A stretch of DNA of 64,000 bases from Brevipalpus yothersi (lineage: Eukaryota > Arthropoda > Arachnida > Trombidiformes > Tenuipalpidae). This document shows positions 23,648 to 35,041 of this stretch, in pieces. Under the pieces are notes generated by a model. It had not been told where the DNA came from. It was given only the letters and a program-made list of their open reading frames with translations, and did no database searches. Made by a program: the position numbers and the translations under genes. The stretch is taken from positions 248,001-312,000 of the forward strand of contig QZCP01000146.1 in the NCBI GenBank assembly GCA_003956705.1. The letters run 5' to 3'. The stretch's first letter is position 1, and every line of letters begins with the position of its first letter.

Positions 23648-24447
23648 TCCTCGATCAGACATTAAATTTCTCGTTTGGAAAGAAATGTTGGCTAAATATA
23701 ACTGACTCAAGTTCAAACGATGATTACTATCTCCCTGGAATAACCTCATTTGTTAAATGGTCGTCAATTTCATATTCAAAAGATCCACTGCCTTTACTTT
23801 TTCAATTAACATATAAACGGAAATAAAATCTTTGTTCCGATTTCAAACCTCGATGATGATCCCTGGAATCACCTGGTTCTCAGATTTAATTTGAAATTCT
23901 TGATGTTAGGGCTGTTGCCAATGGCCAATCATTTTCCCTTATTGGTTAAACAACAATTAGATTTATTTTGTTTGTTTTCTTTTGACTCTTGAATCTCGAC
24001 CAGAAATCAAGGCAGACTTTCACAGATGTAGATCAACTGAAGACTACTACGGATCTAAAATTTTCTCGAAACTAACAGCGGCTACCATTTCCATTTTGAG
24101 AAATGCTGAAAATTGAACACCAATCTTACCTGCACGTATTCCTTAACATTTAAGAATAGGGAAAGGCTCACCGTTTAAATTGATGAGCATGGAAATACTA
24201 TGATATTGCTCAGCTGACCACGTTTCTACATAATTGGAGAAGTGTATTTTGTTGGAGTGAAATTATCTTTGAATTTTTTTGTTCAAATCTCCTCTTGAGC
24301 CCATTAATCACCCAGCGAGATTAGAAAGCTCACCTCTGGAGCTAATCATCCCTCAGCTCTGTCAAATCCTCTTTGATAGGAGAGAAAATTTGCACAAAAT
24401 TGAACTTGAAAATTTACAATTCAAATGATGAATGTCGGCGTATCTAC
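23648..24447. other. Spacer downstream of SMYD 7
   Basis: A GGAAATAAAATC stretch near 23819-23830 can serve as poly(A) signal. No gene seen. Confidence 0.45.
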
Positions 24448-24940
24448 AGGTATGTTTTAATTGTTAATTCTTGGAAAAATACTTCAAAAGAATTTGGGAT
24501 GGCTGATACCTTCGAAGGTGAAAGAAGTTTTCTCTCTCTTGATAGCAGTTCGAAAGCTTCGTGCGATCTACCTGATTCCATGTCATGACGAACCATCATA
24601 TTTCATATTCGAGATCGTTTGTAAAAAGTCTAATGAACTAACGAAATTAGAAACTCTAAGCGGAATTCATGGCAAAAATTGTCTCAATTAGTACGCCATT
24701 GGTTACCAAAATCCCGATAGAGCAGGTAGAGGTTTGTACCTGGCACTTTCAGTTTTCCATCACAGCTGCTTGCAAAATCCTTACATTTCTATGAGTGGAC
24801 TAAGAATTGAAATGCAAGCGAAGAAAAGTTCCAACTCTGGCTCTGAGGATTTGCTCGTTCCCTACATAAACGAACATCTACACTGTACTGAGAAGAGAGA
24901 CAGAGTTTGTTAAGAAAAACAATTTTTCGTCTGCAAATGA
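24448..24940 (+). pseudogene. SMYD pseudogene, SET part
   Basis: It opens with YVLIVNSWKNTSKEFG then MADTFEGERSFLSL, the equivalent of the LRLVLR / EFEMVDT / GPRSF region of the array genes. It then shifts frame several times. A second clear block reads GRGLYLALSVF, HHSCLQN, SGLRIEMQAK, then PYINE, and ends in stops around EKQFFVCK. MYND and first exon are missing. This copy has an RGL at the GxGLY position and HHSC in place of NHSC. Clearly dead. Confidence 0.75.
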
Positions 24941-24994
24941 CCCCGTGTTTAACTATGAAGATATAACTCCAATCAGTTCGAAAGATCAGAAATG

Positions 24995-25200
24995 CAAGCT
25001 TTTTCAAGCAAAAAGATTGGAAAGAGGTCCATCAGCCAGAGTTTAAGCTTCTTCGTGGCTGCAATGGTTGCTTTTTGGAAAGGGTCATGATCTGAGATTG
25101 ACTTTTCGAATCGTATTTATCACCAAGAAAAATCTCACAGAAGAATTCGAGATGGTTAACATTTATAAAGGTTAAAAAATTTCAACTCACTCGAGAATCA
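24995..25200 (+). pseudogene. SMYD pseudogene, MYND part
   Basis: Reads FKQKDWKEVHQPEFKL, matching CQAKDWKEVHRSECKI of SMYD 5 with two zinc cysteines changed to phenylalanine. A later block reads LRLTFRIVFITKKN, then EEFEMVNIYKG, matching the segment that follows MYND in intact genes. Stops and small indels interrupt it. It follows the SET-part relic directly but in reversed domain order, so these are two separate dead copies. Confidence 0.7.
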
Positions 25201-25795
25201 TTTAAGGGCTAAGTGCCATTCAACTCATTCCACACCATAGCGAGCCAGATCTTCAGGATAATCGACTCATGATGATCAACGTTTACCAGTTATGTTATCC
25301 AGATCCAGTTCTAGTCGCTGAGTTACCTATTTTAGATATTTTCATCAGTATCTAAACTGAATCAACAAGCTTAATTACACTGGTATCAATTTCTATGGAT
25401 TAAAGAATCTCACAGTTGTCAGCTCAACATTCTAGCTCTCCCGTTTCTTTCCCCTCGACATTTGGGTCAGCCATATCTCATCGTCACAGTATCATTGATT
25501 TCCATCATGTTCATTGTAATTTGTTATATCATGCAAGCTTGCGGATGAATTTAAAAACTAAACATAAATTCATTGATAGAGCTGATAATTAAGGACTCTA
25601 TTCGAGGTCTCTCATCGAAATGAGAAAATTTTTGCGCCTCAAAAACTTTCAAACTTTTTTGGCGCCAAACCTTCGCGACGCCTCAGTTTTGGTATTTAAT
25701 GGCATAGCAACGTGGGTAAAAATATGGAAATAAACATCCGAATTAATTCGATTTTAATTAATTATCGTGAATGATCACCTTTGGGAAACATAAGA
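25201..25795. other. Spacer and promoter region of SMYD 8
   Basis: No gene. Contains the palindromic E2F-like site at 25658-25669, about 127 bases upstream of the SMYD 8 ATG. Confidence 0.5.
25658..25669. promoter_or_regulatory. E2F-like palindrome upstream of SMYD 8
   Basis: TTTGGCGCCAAA, a perfect inverted repeat that fits the E2F/DP consensus TTTSSCGC on both strands. A closely related element lies upstream of SMYD 9 and of the first intact LEWY-repeat gene. Function inferred only. Confidence 0.4.
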
Positions 25796-27073
25796 ATGGT
25801 GAAAGTCAGACAAAGTGAGATAATTATTGAATGTGAGCCATTTGCTCATTGTGTAGCCATTGGTGAGGAAACGAAGCGATGCCACTATTGCTTTGAGAAG
25901 GGGTAAGTAAATATAATATAATATAATATCTGTTGAATCTATGATTATTATTTATTTTGATCTCTTTTCTTTCAAAAAAGTTCTCTAAAATTGTGTACCA
26001 AGTGTAAAGTCGCTCGTTATTGTAGTAGACAATGTCAGACGAAGGATTGGCAACATGTTCATCAGTTGGAGTGCGGTATTTTAAAGCGAGACTCATCTCA
26101 GTTATCCCCTTCTCTTTTCCAAACCAATAATTTGCGGCTGGTGCTGAGGGTCTTATTGATTCTCAAGAAACATCCTGAGAAAGAATTTGAAATGGTCGAT
26201 ACGTATGGAGGGTCAAGAAGTCTTCATACACTCATCAGTCATGCTGAAAAAATATTTAAGGAACCGAATGAAATGAACTACGTCATCAATCAGTTCTCCA
26301 TCCTCTCGGGCCTCAGTCCTGAGGACCTGGAGAATTTTCCCGAAATATATGGAAAAGTGCTCACAAATGTCTCCCAAATCTCTCAAAAAGGAAAAGTGGT
26401 TGGTTTGGGTTTGTATATTGGAGCTTCGGCTTTCAATCATAGTTGCGCCCCTAATTCCGCAAAAGTCAGCGATGGTATCCGAATTCAAGTTGTGGCCCTA
26501 CGAGATTTCAACTCCGAATTTGAGCCTCCTCTCATTTCCTACATCGATGCAGGAATGCCAAAAGATTGCAGACAATCTGCCCTCCTTCAGAACTACTTCT
26601 TTATTTGTTCGTGTGCTCGATGTTCACTTCCTGCGACGGCTTTAGACTTGAACTTTTTTCATATATATGAGGAATATAAGAAGTTGTTAAGCCATAAAAA
26701 GTTTCTCGAAGCTCTGGAAATTCGTCTCAAGTGGTACGAGCTTTATTTGGAAGTACTCCCTGTCCTTTACCCACCAATGATTTCTTCTTTTCAAGAAATA
26801 AGAGACCTTTATGGAGCAATGGCATCCTTATATGGCCCATCTCTTGAGCAATTCGCACCCCGTATGGAAAGAATATCATCATTGATTCTCTCTACTCGCT
26901 CTCCTCTCCTCAAGAAATTCAAAATCCGTGATGAATACTCGGTCTACGAATCTTATGGAGGCATATGCAAACCTCCTGAGGAAGTCAGAGAGCTCATTGA
27001 AGAGTTCAACAAATTAAATCAACATCAATCTTACTCTCATGGGAAATTCTCTGTTCACATCTTCTCACAATGA
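25796..27073 (+). CDS. SMYD-type MYND/SET protein 8
   Basis: Exons 25796-25902 and 25981-27073 (78-base phase-2 intron), 399 residues. The MYND is CHYC, CTKC, YCSRQC, HQLEC. The SET core has GLGLYIGASAF and a canonical NHSCAPN, then ISYIDA and NYFFICSCARC. The arginine of the RA motif is replaced (VVALRDFN). The tail has EVLPVLYPP, LILSTRSPLLKKF, VYESYGG, then an extra 25 residues after LIEEFNKLNQ. Within its tail class (copies 4, 6-9, 13) this is the only one keeping N and S of NHSC. Confidence 0.9.
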
Positions 27074-27602
27074 ATAGAATAATCTCCTTGCCTCATTTTG
27101 AATGCTGATGTGTCAGTCTTCTCACTCGATTATCACATCTACAAATTTTCTTCAAGATCCTCTATGTATATGTTTTGAATGCTCAATCAGATTTCATCTC
27201 ATTAAATAAGCTATCAGATTTAGTTCATAAAACCCATAATTTTCTTCAGATTTGTTGTCCCAAAATCTGGCAACTCAGCTCTCAGATTATCCATTCTACT
27301 TATGAATTAGATAAGATGATTTAACAACAGATGTTGAGCTCTGAGAAAATTTTTCCACTTTCTAAGATATTCCAACTTTTTGGCGCTCTTTTGTGCCGCC
27401 AAACTTTTGCGATGTCTCACACCTGAGACTTGATCGCGCCACTTGCTTATCGATTTCATCACGCACTGCTTACTCTGTGATCATGCTCATGTTGAAACGG
27501 AAGTGAAAAGTTTTTACTGTAGACATTGAATTGTTTGACATCGTTGAACAGAATTTCCACCGAATATCTTCAATATACAATTTACAATTAGCTGGTAAAA
27601 TA
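27074..27602. other. Spacer and promoter region of SMYD 9
   Basis: No gene. Contains the E2F-like element at 27373-27387 followed by a second, inverted GCCGCCAAA. Confidence 0.5.
27373..27387 (+). promoter_or_regulatory. E2F-like element upstream of SMYD 9
   Basis: caactttttggcgct, identical over 15 bases to the element at 43032-43046 upstream of a LEWY-repeat gene. About 215 bases before the ATG. Confidence 0.4.
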
Positions 27603-28824
27603 ATGAAATTTAAACAAAGTGAAGTGATAGTTGAATGTGAACCATTCGCTCATTGTGTTGCCGATGGTGAAGAAAAGAGAAGGTGTCATTATTGCTTGGA
27701 AGATAGGTAGGTCCAAGTCAAATAAAACCATCTATTTTATTCTCTCCAGAGTTATGATATGATTAATTTTTGTTTCTCTCTCGACCCGTGACACTAGAAA
27801 CTCCTTGAAATCATGTTCCAGATGTAAAGTCGCTCGTTATTGTAGTAAACAGTGTCAGGCGAAGGATTGGCAAAATGTTCATCAAATGGAATGCAAGATT
27901 CTCAAAAAAGACTCAGAAAGGCCCCAACCCGCTCTATTTAACGCAAATTGTCTTCGACTAGTGCTACGTATTATATTGATCCTCAAAAAATATCCTGAGA
28001 AAGAATTCGAAATGGTTGATACTTATAGAGGACCAAGAAACTTCCATTCACTAATGAATCAAGTTGGGGAAAATTCTCAAGAATCAGAGGGCAACGAGGC
28101 CACAATGAACTATCTGTCCAACCTTTTTTGCCTCAGTCTTGAGGATCTAAAAAATTCTCCTGTAATCTGTAGGATGGTGAACATAAATGGGTTCTTCATA
28201 AAATCTAAGCTGGGAGAGATGCTGATTGGTTATGGTCTCTACATTGCAGCTTCAGTTTTTGATCACAATTGTTCACCTAATTCGATCAAAATCTTCGAGG
28301 GAATCCGAGCACAAATCGTAGCCATGAAGGACTTCGATACAGAAAGTGAAGCTCCTCTCATTTCCTTCGTGGATCCAAGATATTCCAAAGAACATAGACA
28401 AGCAGCTCTCATGGCGAAATACTCCTTTCTTTGCTCCTGCTCTCGATGCTTATCAACCAACAAGACTTTGAATCCAGATATTATTCAGATGCAGAGAGAT
28501 ATTGAGCCATTGGAAGAGCAAGGAAAGCTCGTCGAAGCTTTTGAACAAGCTCTCAGGTGCTTTGAGCTTGCTTTGGAAATACTTCCTATCTTGTATCCAC
28601 CCCTGCTTCTCGAATTTCAATCCCTCAAATCCGTTTATGCTATCCTGAAGTCGAAAAATTATTCCGTCAATTCTCATACATCCAAAATTGAAAAGTATTC
28701 ATCTATGATTCTTTCTACTCACTCACCTCTTCTTGAGAGATACAAACTTCATCGTGAACTCTCTGTCTTCGATTCTTACGGGAATATACACCTCATCACT
28801 AATGAAACTAAGCAGATTTTCTGA
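27603..28824 (+). CDS. SMYD-type MYND/SET protein 9
   Basis: Exons 27603-27706 and 27798-28824 (91-base phase-2 intron, donor gtaggt), 376 residues. The MYND is CHYC, CSRC, YCSKQC, HQMEC. The SET core has GYGLYIAASVF, DHNCSPN for NHSC.PN, and ISFVDP, where the channel tyrosine is phenylalanine. The second tyrosine stays (KYSFLCSCSRC). The tail has EILPILYPP, MILSTHSPLLERY, VFDSYGN. Most similar to SMYD 7. Loss of both N and S in NHSC plus Y to F argues against normal catalysis. Confidence 0.9.
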
Positions 28825-29761
28825 TGCTTTCCCATGTGTTCGATAATCAATTCATCAGTTGATATACTTTCCACTCTTTTTATTAGAAAAACATTGAAGA
28901 ACACTTGTACTCTCTACTTACCCATTCTTACCTTCAAGATTGACTGTGATATTCATTCGAATTACATTATATACATCATTGCATCAAGCCTCGGACATCG
29001 TGACATGTTCATTGATTGCTCCTCAATTTCTTCACGAATCTCCTATCTTGAGATCCCAAAACATTTTCACTATCTCATTTTAATAGATGGTATTTCGAGG
29101 CGAAAAATTCTAATAAATGCTAATAAATTGAAGAAGCATCGCTTCTCATCTTTTACAATTAGTTCATTAGCTCGTGATGCTCGAGTTCTAATGGAGTAAC
29201 AGTGTAAACAGAGTTCATGGAGTTTTAACACTTATCTTGATCTGTTTAATTGCATACTGAACGGAAAGAGTTAGTGAAAACTGAAGCACTTTACGAGAAC
29301 TTAGAGTTTTGCCATGATGAAAGTTTTCTTGTTATAACAATTAATATACTAACCTCATCATCACTAGTCTATCATCACAGGATTGTGTTGTCAATTTGTA
29401 GGGAGTGGATGAGAAAAAAATCTCTTAACACGATGGCAATTCAGCTAACAAGGAGGAGAGAGCCCTTATGTTATGCGACGTTACGTAAGTGGCGTATTTC
29501 ATTTCCTAGATTGTTGAATCATCTATGTAACAATTTATGGAAGTTGATTTTCATCACTCTTATACGATGCAAACAGCTAACAAATCACACTCAATCCAAC
29601 AACGTTTGACTAACAAGTACAGTGTAAGTGATCAGTATTGTCGAGTTGACGTCAACAGTTGATTGTGCTCAGCAGAAGAACGAACTCCCAGTAATAGATG
29701 CTGTTTCATGAAATGAAAACGTAAATATATATATAAAGACTGAGACTGTTTGGATTGAAAA
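28825..29761. other. Spacer between SMYD 9 and SMYD 10
   Basis: Two ATG frames, 28834-29199 and 29250-29609, are long for the local composition. The first contains a stretch (IYIIASSLGH) faintly like the SET GLYIAAS motif but nothing that confirms it. A TATATAAAG lies at 29730-29738, 24 bases before the next ATG. Confidence 0.35.
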
Positions 29762-30723
29762 ATGGTGAAATTCAAGATTGGTGAAGTGATAGCCGAAGGT
29801 ACTCCTTTTACCCATTGTGTTGATAAAGGTGGTAAGGAGACACGATGCCATTATTGCTTAAAAATGAGGTGAAATTTTATTTTTGCTCAATTGTTGCTTT
29901 TTTTGAGCACATCAATATTTCTGAATTTTAGTGTACACCTTGTGATTGTTTTTGTTATTGATCCTCTATTTTCTGTAGGCCTTTGAAAAATTGCTCAAAA
30001 TGTCGAGTTGCAAAATATTGTAGCATCGAATGTCAAAAGATCGATTGGAAAAATGTACATCGAAGTGAATGTGAAATTTTCAAGAAAGATTCATCAAGCT
30101 CAGAACCTTTCTTATTCGACTTCAATAATTTGCGACTTGTTCTTCGATGTATGCTCATCCTTGACAAGAATCCATCAAAAGCAGACGAATTGGTAGACAC
30201 TTTCAAGGGTCCCAGAAGCTTCTCATCAATGAAAAGTAATGTTGAGAATATTTTTGGAACCACAAACAACATCTCAATGCTCTCACTTGAGTTTGCTCGA
30301 GTTTTGCGGTCACTAGGATTGAATTTCGATATGAATAATTACAAAGAGCTATATGGCCGAGTTGTCATGAATATAAATGGTATCGGAGATGGGCTTTTGA
30401 TGTGTGTGGGACATGGTATTTTCATTTCTGGTTCAGTGTTTGATCACAGCTGTAAGCCTAATACATATATCGATTTTGATGGACTCAAGTTGCAAGCAAG
30501 GGCTATGAAAGCCTTTGACTCTGAAAAAGAGCCTCCAGTCGTCAGTTTTATCGACTCGAATCTTCCAAAAGAAAGAAGACAAGAATTGCTCAGTAAAGCT
30601 TATTTCTTCACCTGTAAATGTGCAAGGTGTATGAATCCCGATGATCCCGAACTTGAATCGAATTTGATGAAATCACGCTTGGATTACAACTTTTTCAAGC
30701 TTAAACAGCAGTTCATGAGATAA
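29762..30723 (+). CDS. SMYD-type MYND/SET protein 10, short form
   Basis: Exons 29762-29868 and 29979-30723 (110-base phase-2 intron), 283 residues. The MYND is CHYC, CSKC, YCSIEC, HRSEC. The SET core has GHGIFISGSVF, DHSCKPN, an intact QARAMKAFD, then VSFID (channel tyrosine to phenylalanine) and AYFFTCKCARC. It stops about 40 residues after the post-SET cysteines and has no helical tail. Copies 11 and 12 are also short, so truncation is a shared trait of this subgroup and not damage to one gene. The tail in SMYD proteins closes the substrate cleft, so its loss would open it. Confidence 0.88.
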
Positions 30724-31804
30724 TCGTCTCAATGAATTATTCAAGTCAACTAATGGAAATTCTGAAGTCAATATTCGTTTGGTTGATTCGTTCTCTATTG
30801 TGACCAATGAGAGTCTCGTTAGGATGTCAAATTGAGTGAAAATAAATTCGAAGCTTGAAATCACTCAACCATACTACATGCACATGTATTGTCACTCAGT
30901 GCTTGAGCTAATGGAACTGACTCTTACTCGAAATTTCATCCTTTCGATAAGTTTCATCATTCTAACAATTTTTCAAACCTATTTATCTTCTCAATCTTCC
31001 TCGCTGCATCTTTGTATCATGGATAAGAAACTAATCGATGAAAATCGAAGTTTCGGTTGCATGTAATCCATGCTTCATGAATGATGGTCTATGATCACTC
31101 CTGCAAGCTACCAAATTTCGGCTGATACCTTCGGGTATCCAAATTCATTGAAAAAATTGATTCACCAATAAAGATTGCTCATATTGTTTAGTCTTGATGA
31201 TAAATCTACGATGTCCTGCACATGTATTCAATCATCCTTCTTCGTACGCAATGCTCTTACATAAGCTCGAAAATTTAGACAAAGACCACATTCTATCATG
31301 ATGGTCATATGTGTGAAAAAGAGAAAGGGCTACACAGCCTGTATCAGGGGAATACTTTTGTTTGTTCAATCGCTGAGATTGGCCATGGGAAACACGGTGT
31401 GGATTAGTCAAATCATCTCTTGAGCTTCCCATTGATCGGCATATTCGAGGCATTATATTCATCTGACTTCAAGCCTTAAAACGTTAGACACGATCAAGAT
31501 AGTTCTGACTTTTCGAATAGATATTGACTTTGGGAATGTTTCATCCTATTCGAATGATAGATCCCTCAAATGGAAATAAGAAAACTAATTATCAGACTGT
31601 TCCGTTTCTCATTACCTGACTACTGATTAGTGAACAACCGTTACTAAGGTGCTAAAATTCACAGAGAGCCGAGAAAGTGGCGCTTATCATCAAGGATAGT
31701 TAATGACATTACCTTAATGTATGACATCAGAGGATAATATCAACTAAATGTTTCAAACTTTAAAATAAATTATCAAACATTAATCCACTGTTTTGGTTAA
31801 CAGA
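30724..31804. other. Spacer between SMYD 10 and SMYD 11
   Basis: An AATAAA lies near 30840. A minus-strand open frame at 31232-31462 has no support. Nothing else seen. Confidence 0.45.
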
Positions 31805-32788
31805 ATGGTTAAATTTAAATTAGGTGATGTGATTTCTGAAGGTTTTCCGTTCGCTCATTGTGTGATTAAAGAAGATCGAGAGACAAGATGTCATTATTGT
31901 TTGAAAAAAAGGTAAGACGTTTACTCTCCTGATTTGAATAAAATTGCAAAATTATCATGAGCTTCTCTTTCATTAAGACCTCTCCACCGATGTTCTAAGT
32001 GTCAAGTGGCCTATTATTGTAGCAAAAAATGCCAGAAGATAGATTGGAAGAATGTACATCAAAGTGAATGTGAAATTTTCAAGATCGATTCACTCAAGAG
32101 TATACCATCACTATTCAATGGCAATAATATGCGACTCGTTCTTCGATGCCTGTTGACCATAAAGAGACATCCCGAAAAAGCTGATGAATTGGTAGATACT
32201 TTCAATGGACCAAGAAGTTTCTCATCTTTAATCAGTCATTTTGACAATTTTTTCAATCTCAATTCGACCGAGTGTCGAAATAATGCACTCGGATTGGTTC
32301 TACTTTTTCGATCATTCAAAATCGATTTCGAACCGGAAGAGTTGTTGGAGATCTATGGTAAAGCGATGATCAATGCGTTCAAAATCTCTGATGAACAGTT
32401 TCGAAGTGCTGGTACTGGTCTCTACATAGCAAGCTCAGCTCTTGATCACAGCTGTATGCCCAACGCTTGCAACGATTATGATGGTCTCGCAATTAAGATC
32501 AGAGCTCTGAAGGACTTTGATAGCGAAAAAGAGGCTCCAGTGATCTCATATATCGATGATTTACTTCCAAGATATGAGAGACAGACTTTGTTGAAAGAGG
32601 GCTTTTTCTTTGACTGTAAATGTGTGAGGTGTTTGAATCCCGAAAACACCAAGTTAGAAGATGATCTAATGAAATCACGCCTTGAATATGAAGCTTTTCT
32701 GGCCAAGACGGACCCTGTATGGAAATCAAGATCAGACAAAATGATCTACACTATGACCCAAAGGCTTATGAATAATAAGTTAGAGTAG
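31805..32788 (+). CDS. SMYD-type MYND/SET protein 11, short form
   Basis: Exons 31805-31911 and 31978-32788 (66-base phase-2 intron), 305 residues. The MYND is CHYC, CSKC, YCSKKC, HQSEC. The SET core has GTGLYIASSAL, DHSCMPN, KIRALKDFD, ISYIDD, GFFFDCKCVRC (second channel tyrosine to phenylalanine). The end is a charged segment after LEDDLMKSRLEYEAFL, with no helical tail. The first exon and the unusual block FDNFFNLNS are shared with SMYD 12, so the two are a recent pair. Confidence 0.9.
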
Positions 32789-33227
32789 CAATTAATCGTA
32801 CTTTGAAATTATTCAGATATTACTCTACTGCTTTTATATAACCCATAAAAATCCACTGAAAAACTTACAATTCTCTAGCATCACATCATCGTGGAACAAT
32901 ATTTAATATTTCAATTAAACCTTCTTGACCATAATTGGAATTAATCAATATTATTGACATAAGTTGTATTTCACACGAAAAATGGATCCATTTAGTGGGG
33001 AGAAAAACTAATCGTGAGCATTCATCCCTATCTCAATCCCTTGCTTCATCAAGGATCAAGGATTTCTCATCAACCATTTCTTCAGACTCTGGACTGGATA
33101 TCGGTGGGAGGCCGAGATGAAGACGGCTTTTATTTTCCAGCAAAAGTGTGGGCCATGAAATTTTTTGTGATACCAATCATTTTGTCAAACGTTTAATGTT
33201 CATTTCTCCATCTTGTCCAGTATCATC
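32789..33227. other. Spacer between SMYD 11 and SMYD 12
   Basis: No supported feature. Two overlapping short frames near 32935-33196 look like chance. Confidence 0.45.
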
Positions 33228-34211
33228 ATGGTTATATTTAAATTAGGTGATGTGATTTCTGAAGGTTTTCCTTTCGCTCATTGTGTGATTAAAGAAGGTC
33301 TGAAGACAAGATGTCATTATTGTTTGAAGATAAAGTAAGCTTGTGTACTCTGTGTATTTATGGTGATTAATTTTTTCTCTTTATTTAGACCTCTCAAAAG
33401 ATGCTCCAAATGCCATTTGGCCTATTATTGTAGTGTGAAGTGTAGAAAGATTGATTGGAAAAACGTTCACCGAGACGAATGTGAAATCTTCCAAAAAGAT
33501 TCCTCTACATCTGAAACAGCACTTTTCGATGGCAATAATCAGCGACTTGTCCTCCGATGTCTCCTGACCATCAAGAGATATCCTGAGAAAGCTAACGAAA
33601 TGGTTGATACTCTCAATGGCCCTAGAAACTTCTGGTCTTTGGTCAGTCATTTTGACAATTTTTTCAACCTCAATTCGGCTGAGTGTCGGAACCATGGTCT
33701 TGGCCTAATTTACCTCTTCAAATCTTTTGATATTGATTTTGATATTGAAGAATTATTAGGCATCTATGGTAGAGCAATGATCAATGGATTCACCATTTCT
33801 GATGAGTATGGTAATGGAGCGGGTACTGGTGTCTACATAGCCAACTCAATTTTCGATCATAGCTGTATGCCAAATGCTTGCGAATACAATGAGGGTCTCA
33901 AATTTCAGATAAGAGCTATGAAAGAATTCGATAGTGAAAAAGAAGCCCCAACTATTGCTTACATTGATCATTCTCTTCCCAAATATCAAAGACAAGCTCT
34001 GTTGGAGGAGGGCTACTTTTTCATTTGTGAATGCATAAGATGCTTGAATCCATATGATCGTCGATTAGAGATCGATCTGAATCGAAGGAGAATTGAATTC
34101 GAAGCTTTTCTGAAAACAGTTGATCCAGATTGGGATTTAAAATCGGAAGGAGTTATTCAAAAAAATCGAAGCAAACTTGCCATGAAACCGTGTCCTTTTA
34201 CTGATTTTTGA
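33228..34211 (+). CDS. SMYD-type MYND/SET protein 12, short form
   Basis: Exons 33228-33334 and 33389-34211; the 54-base phase-2 intron is the shortest in the window. 309 residues. The MYND is CHYC, CSKC, YCSVKC, HRDEC. The SET core has GTGVYIANSIF, DHSCMPN, QIRAMKEFD, IAYIDH, GYFFICECIRC, so both channel tyrosines are kept and only the N of NHSC is D. No helical tail; it ends with a basic segment. Pair of SMYD 11. Confidence 0.9.
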
Positions 34212-34362
34212 GACAAACCCCAGAAAACTTTACTGCTACTTCAATATTACTGTAACATCTCTCCTGATGAATTTTTGGTTTATTTTTATAAGACTGGATT
34301 CGACGAGATGATCTTCTTGTCAAAAATAAATCATTGCTTTCTTGAAGCTTTCAATATTCCCA

Positions 34363-34591
34363 ATGCGCAGTAATTTCTGTCATATTAGGGTATTTTTGTT
34401 GATCTTCCTGGTCTCGAATAAACTTCTGTCGGCAAGATCAGTTTTTATTGTCTCTCGGTGTATGTCAACAACAATGGAGCATCATCTGGATGGATGCAAT
34501 ATCCTATGGGGTAAGATTAATCATGAAAATGAAGCTTAGCGGGAAGACGTTGTATTCAGAATGTGATCATATCATAGATGTTAGCAACTAA
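34363..34591 (+). CDS. Candidate two-exon secreted peptide, 59 residues
   Basis: Exon 34363-34510 starts MRSNFCHIRVFLLIFLVS, a strong signal-peptide pattern with a plausible cut near LLSA. It ends at a gtaag donor in phase 1. A 49-base intron ends at ttgtattcag, and exon 34560-34591 adds ten codons and a TAA. An AATAAA follows two bases after the stop (34594-34599). The mature part would be about 35 residues with three cysteines. No homologue recognised. The combination of leader, splice sites and poly(A) signal supports it, but each alone is weak and the intron is very short. Confidence 0.35.
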
Positions 34592-34593
34592 GC

Positions 34594-34599
34594 AATAAA
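34594..34599 (+). terminator. Poly(A) signal after the candidate peptide gene
   Basis: AATAAA immediately after the proposed stop codon. Confidence 0.35.
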
Positions 34600-34866
34600 A
34601 GCAACTATCTGGAGATATTTGCACCGATGCAAAGAATTCGAGGATCATTACTGAATTTTCAAGCCTATTATTACCAACAGGAATTAGCTGATATACTAAC
34701 AGATCATCGTTTCGCAAGACATGAGCCAATATACAATGCCGTTATAATTCTCGAAAATATTTCAAAGTCCGCTGTTTCTTCCACACACTCTCTCTTTCTC
34801 TTCAAGAATATTTCCTCACAGCCCATCAATTGAATCATCCTAGTTATTTGCTCCTTTCGGCGAGAT

Positions 34867-34911
<45 letters not shown>

Positions 34912-35041
34912 CTCCCAAAGAGATCATAGGCTGGAAGTATATTTCGAATTGTGCGAATTGTTGTAATTTAGTTGAATTTTTCAATTTTTCATGAAAATCG
35001 ATGAATCTTATTGGATTCGTTAAGCATCCAAAGTTTTTCTA
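34600..35041. other. Spacer with GA repeat
   Basis: An ATG frame at 34627-34833 (68 codons) is unassigned. A GA microsatellite follows at 34868-34909. Confidence 0.45.
34868..34909. repeat. (GA)n microsatellite
   Basis: Uninterrupted GA dinucleotide run of about 40 bases. Confidence 0.95.

Noticed and set aside
28834..29609. Two longer ATG frames between SMYD 9 and 10
   Set aside because: Only a ten-residue passing likeness to a SET motif, no zinc or NHSC motif, no splice partner.
29730..29738. TATATAAAG close to SMYD 10
   Set aside because: Only 24 bases before the ATG, so it would start transcription at the start codon; probably chance in AT-rich sequence.
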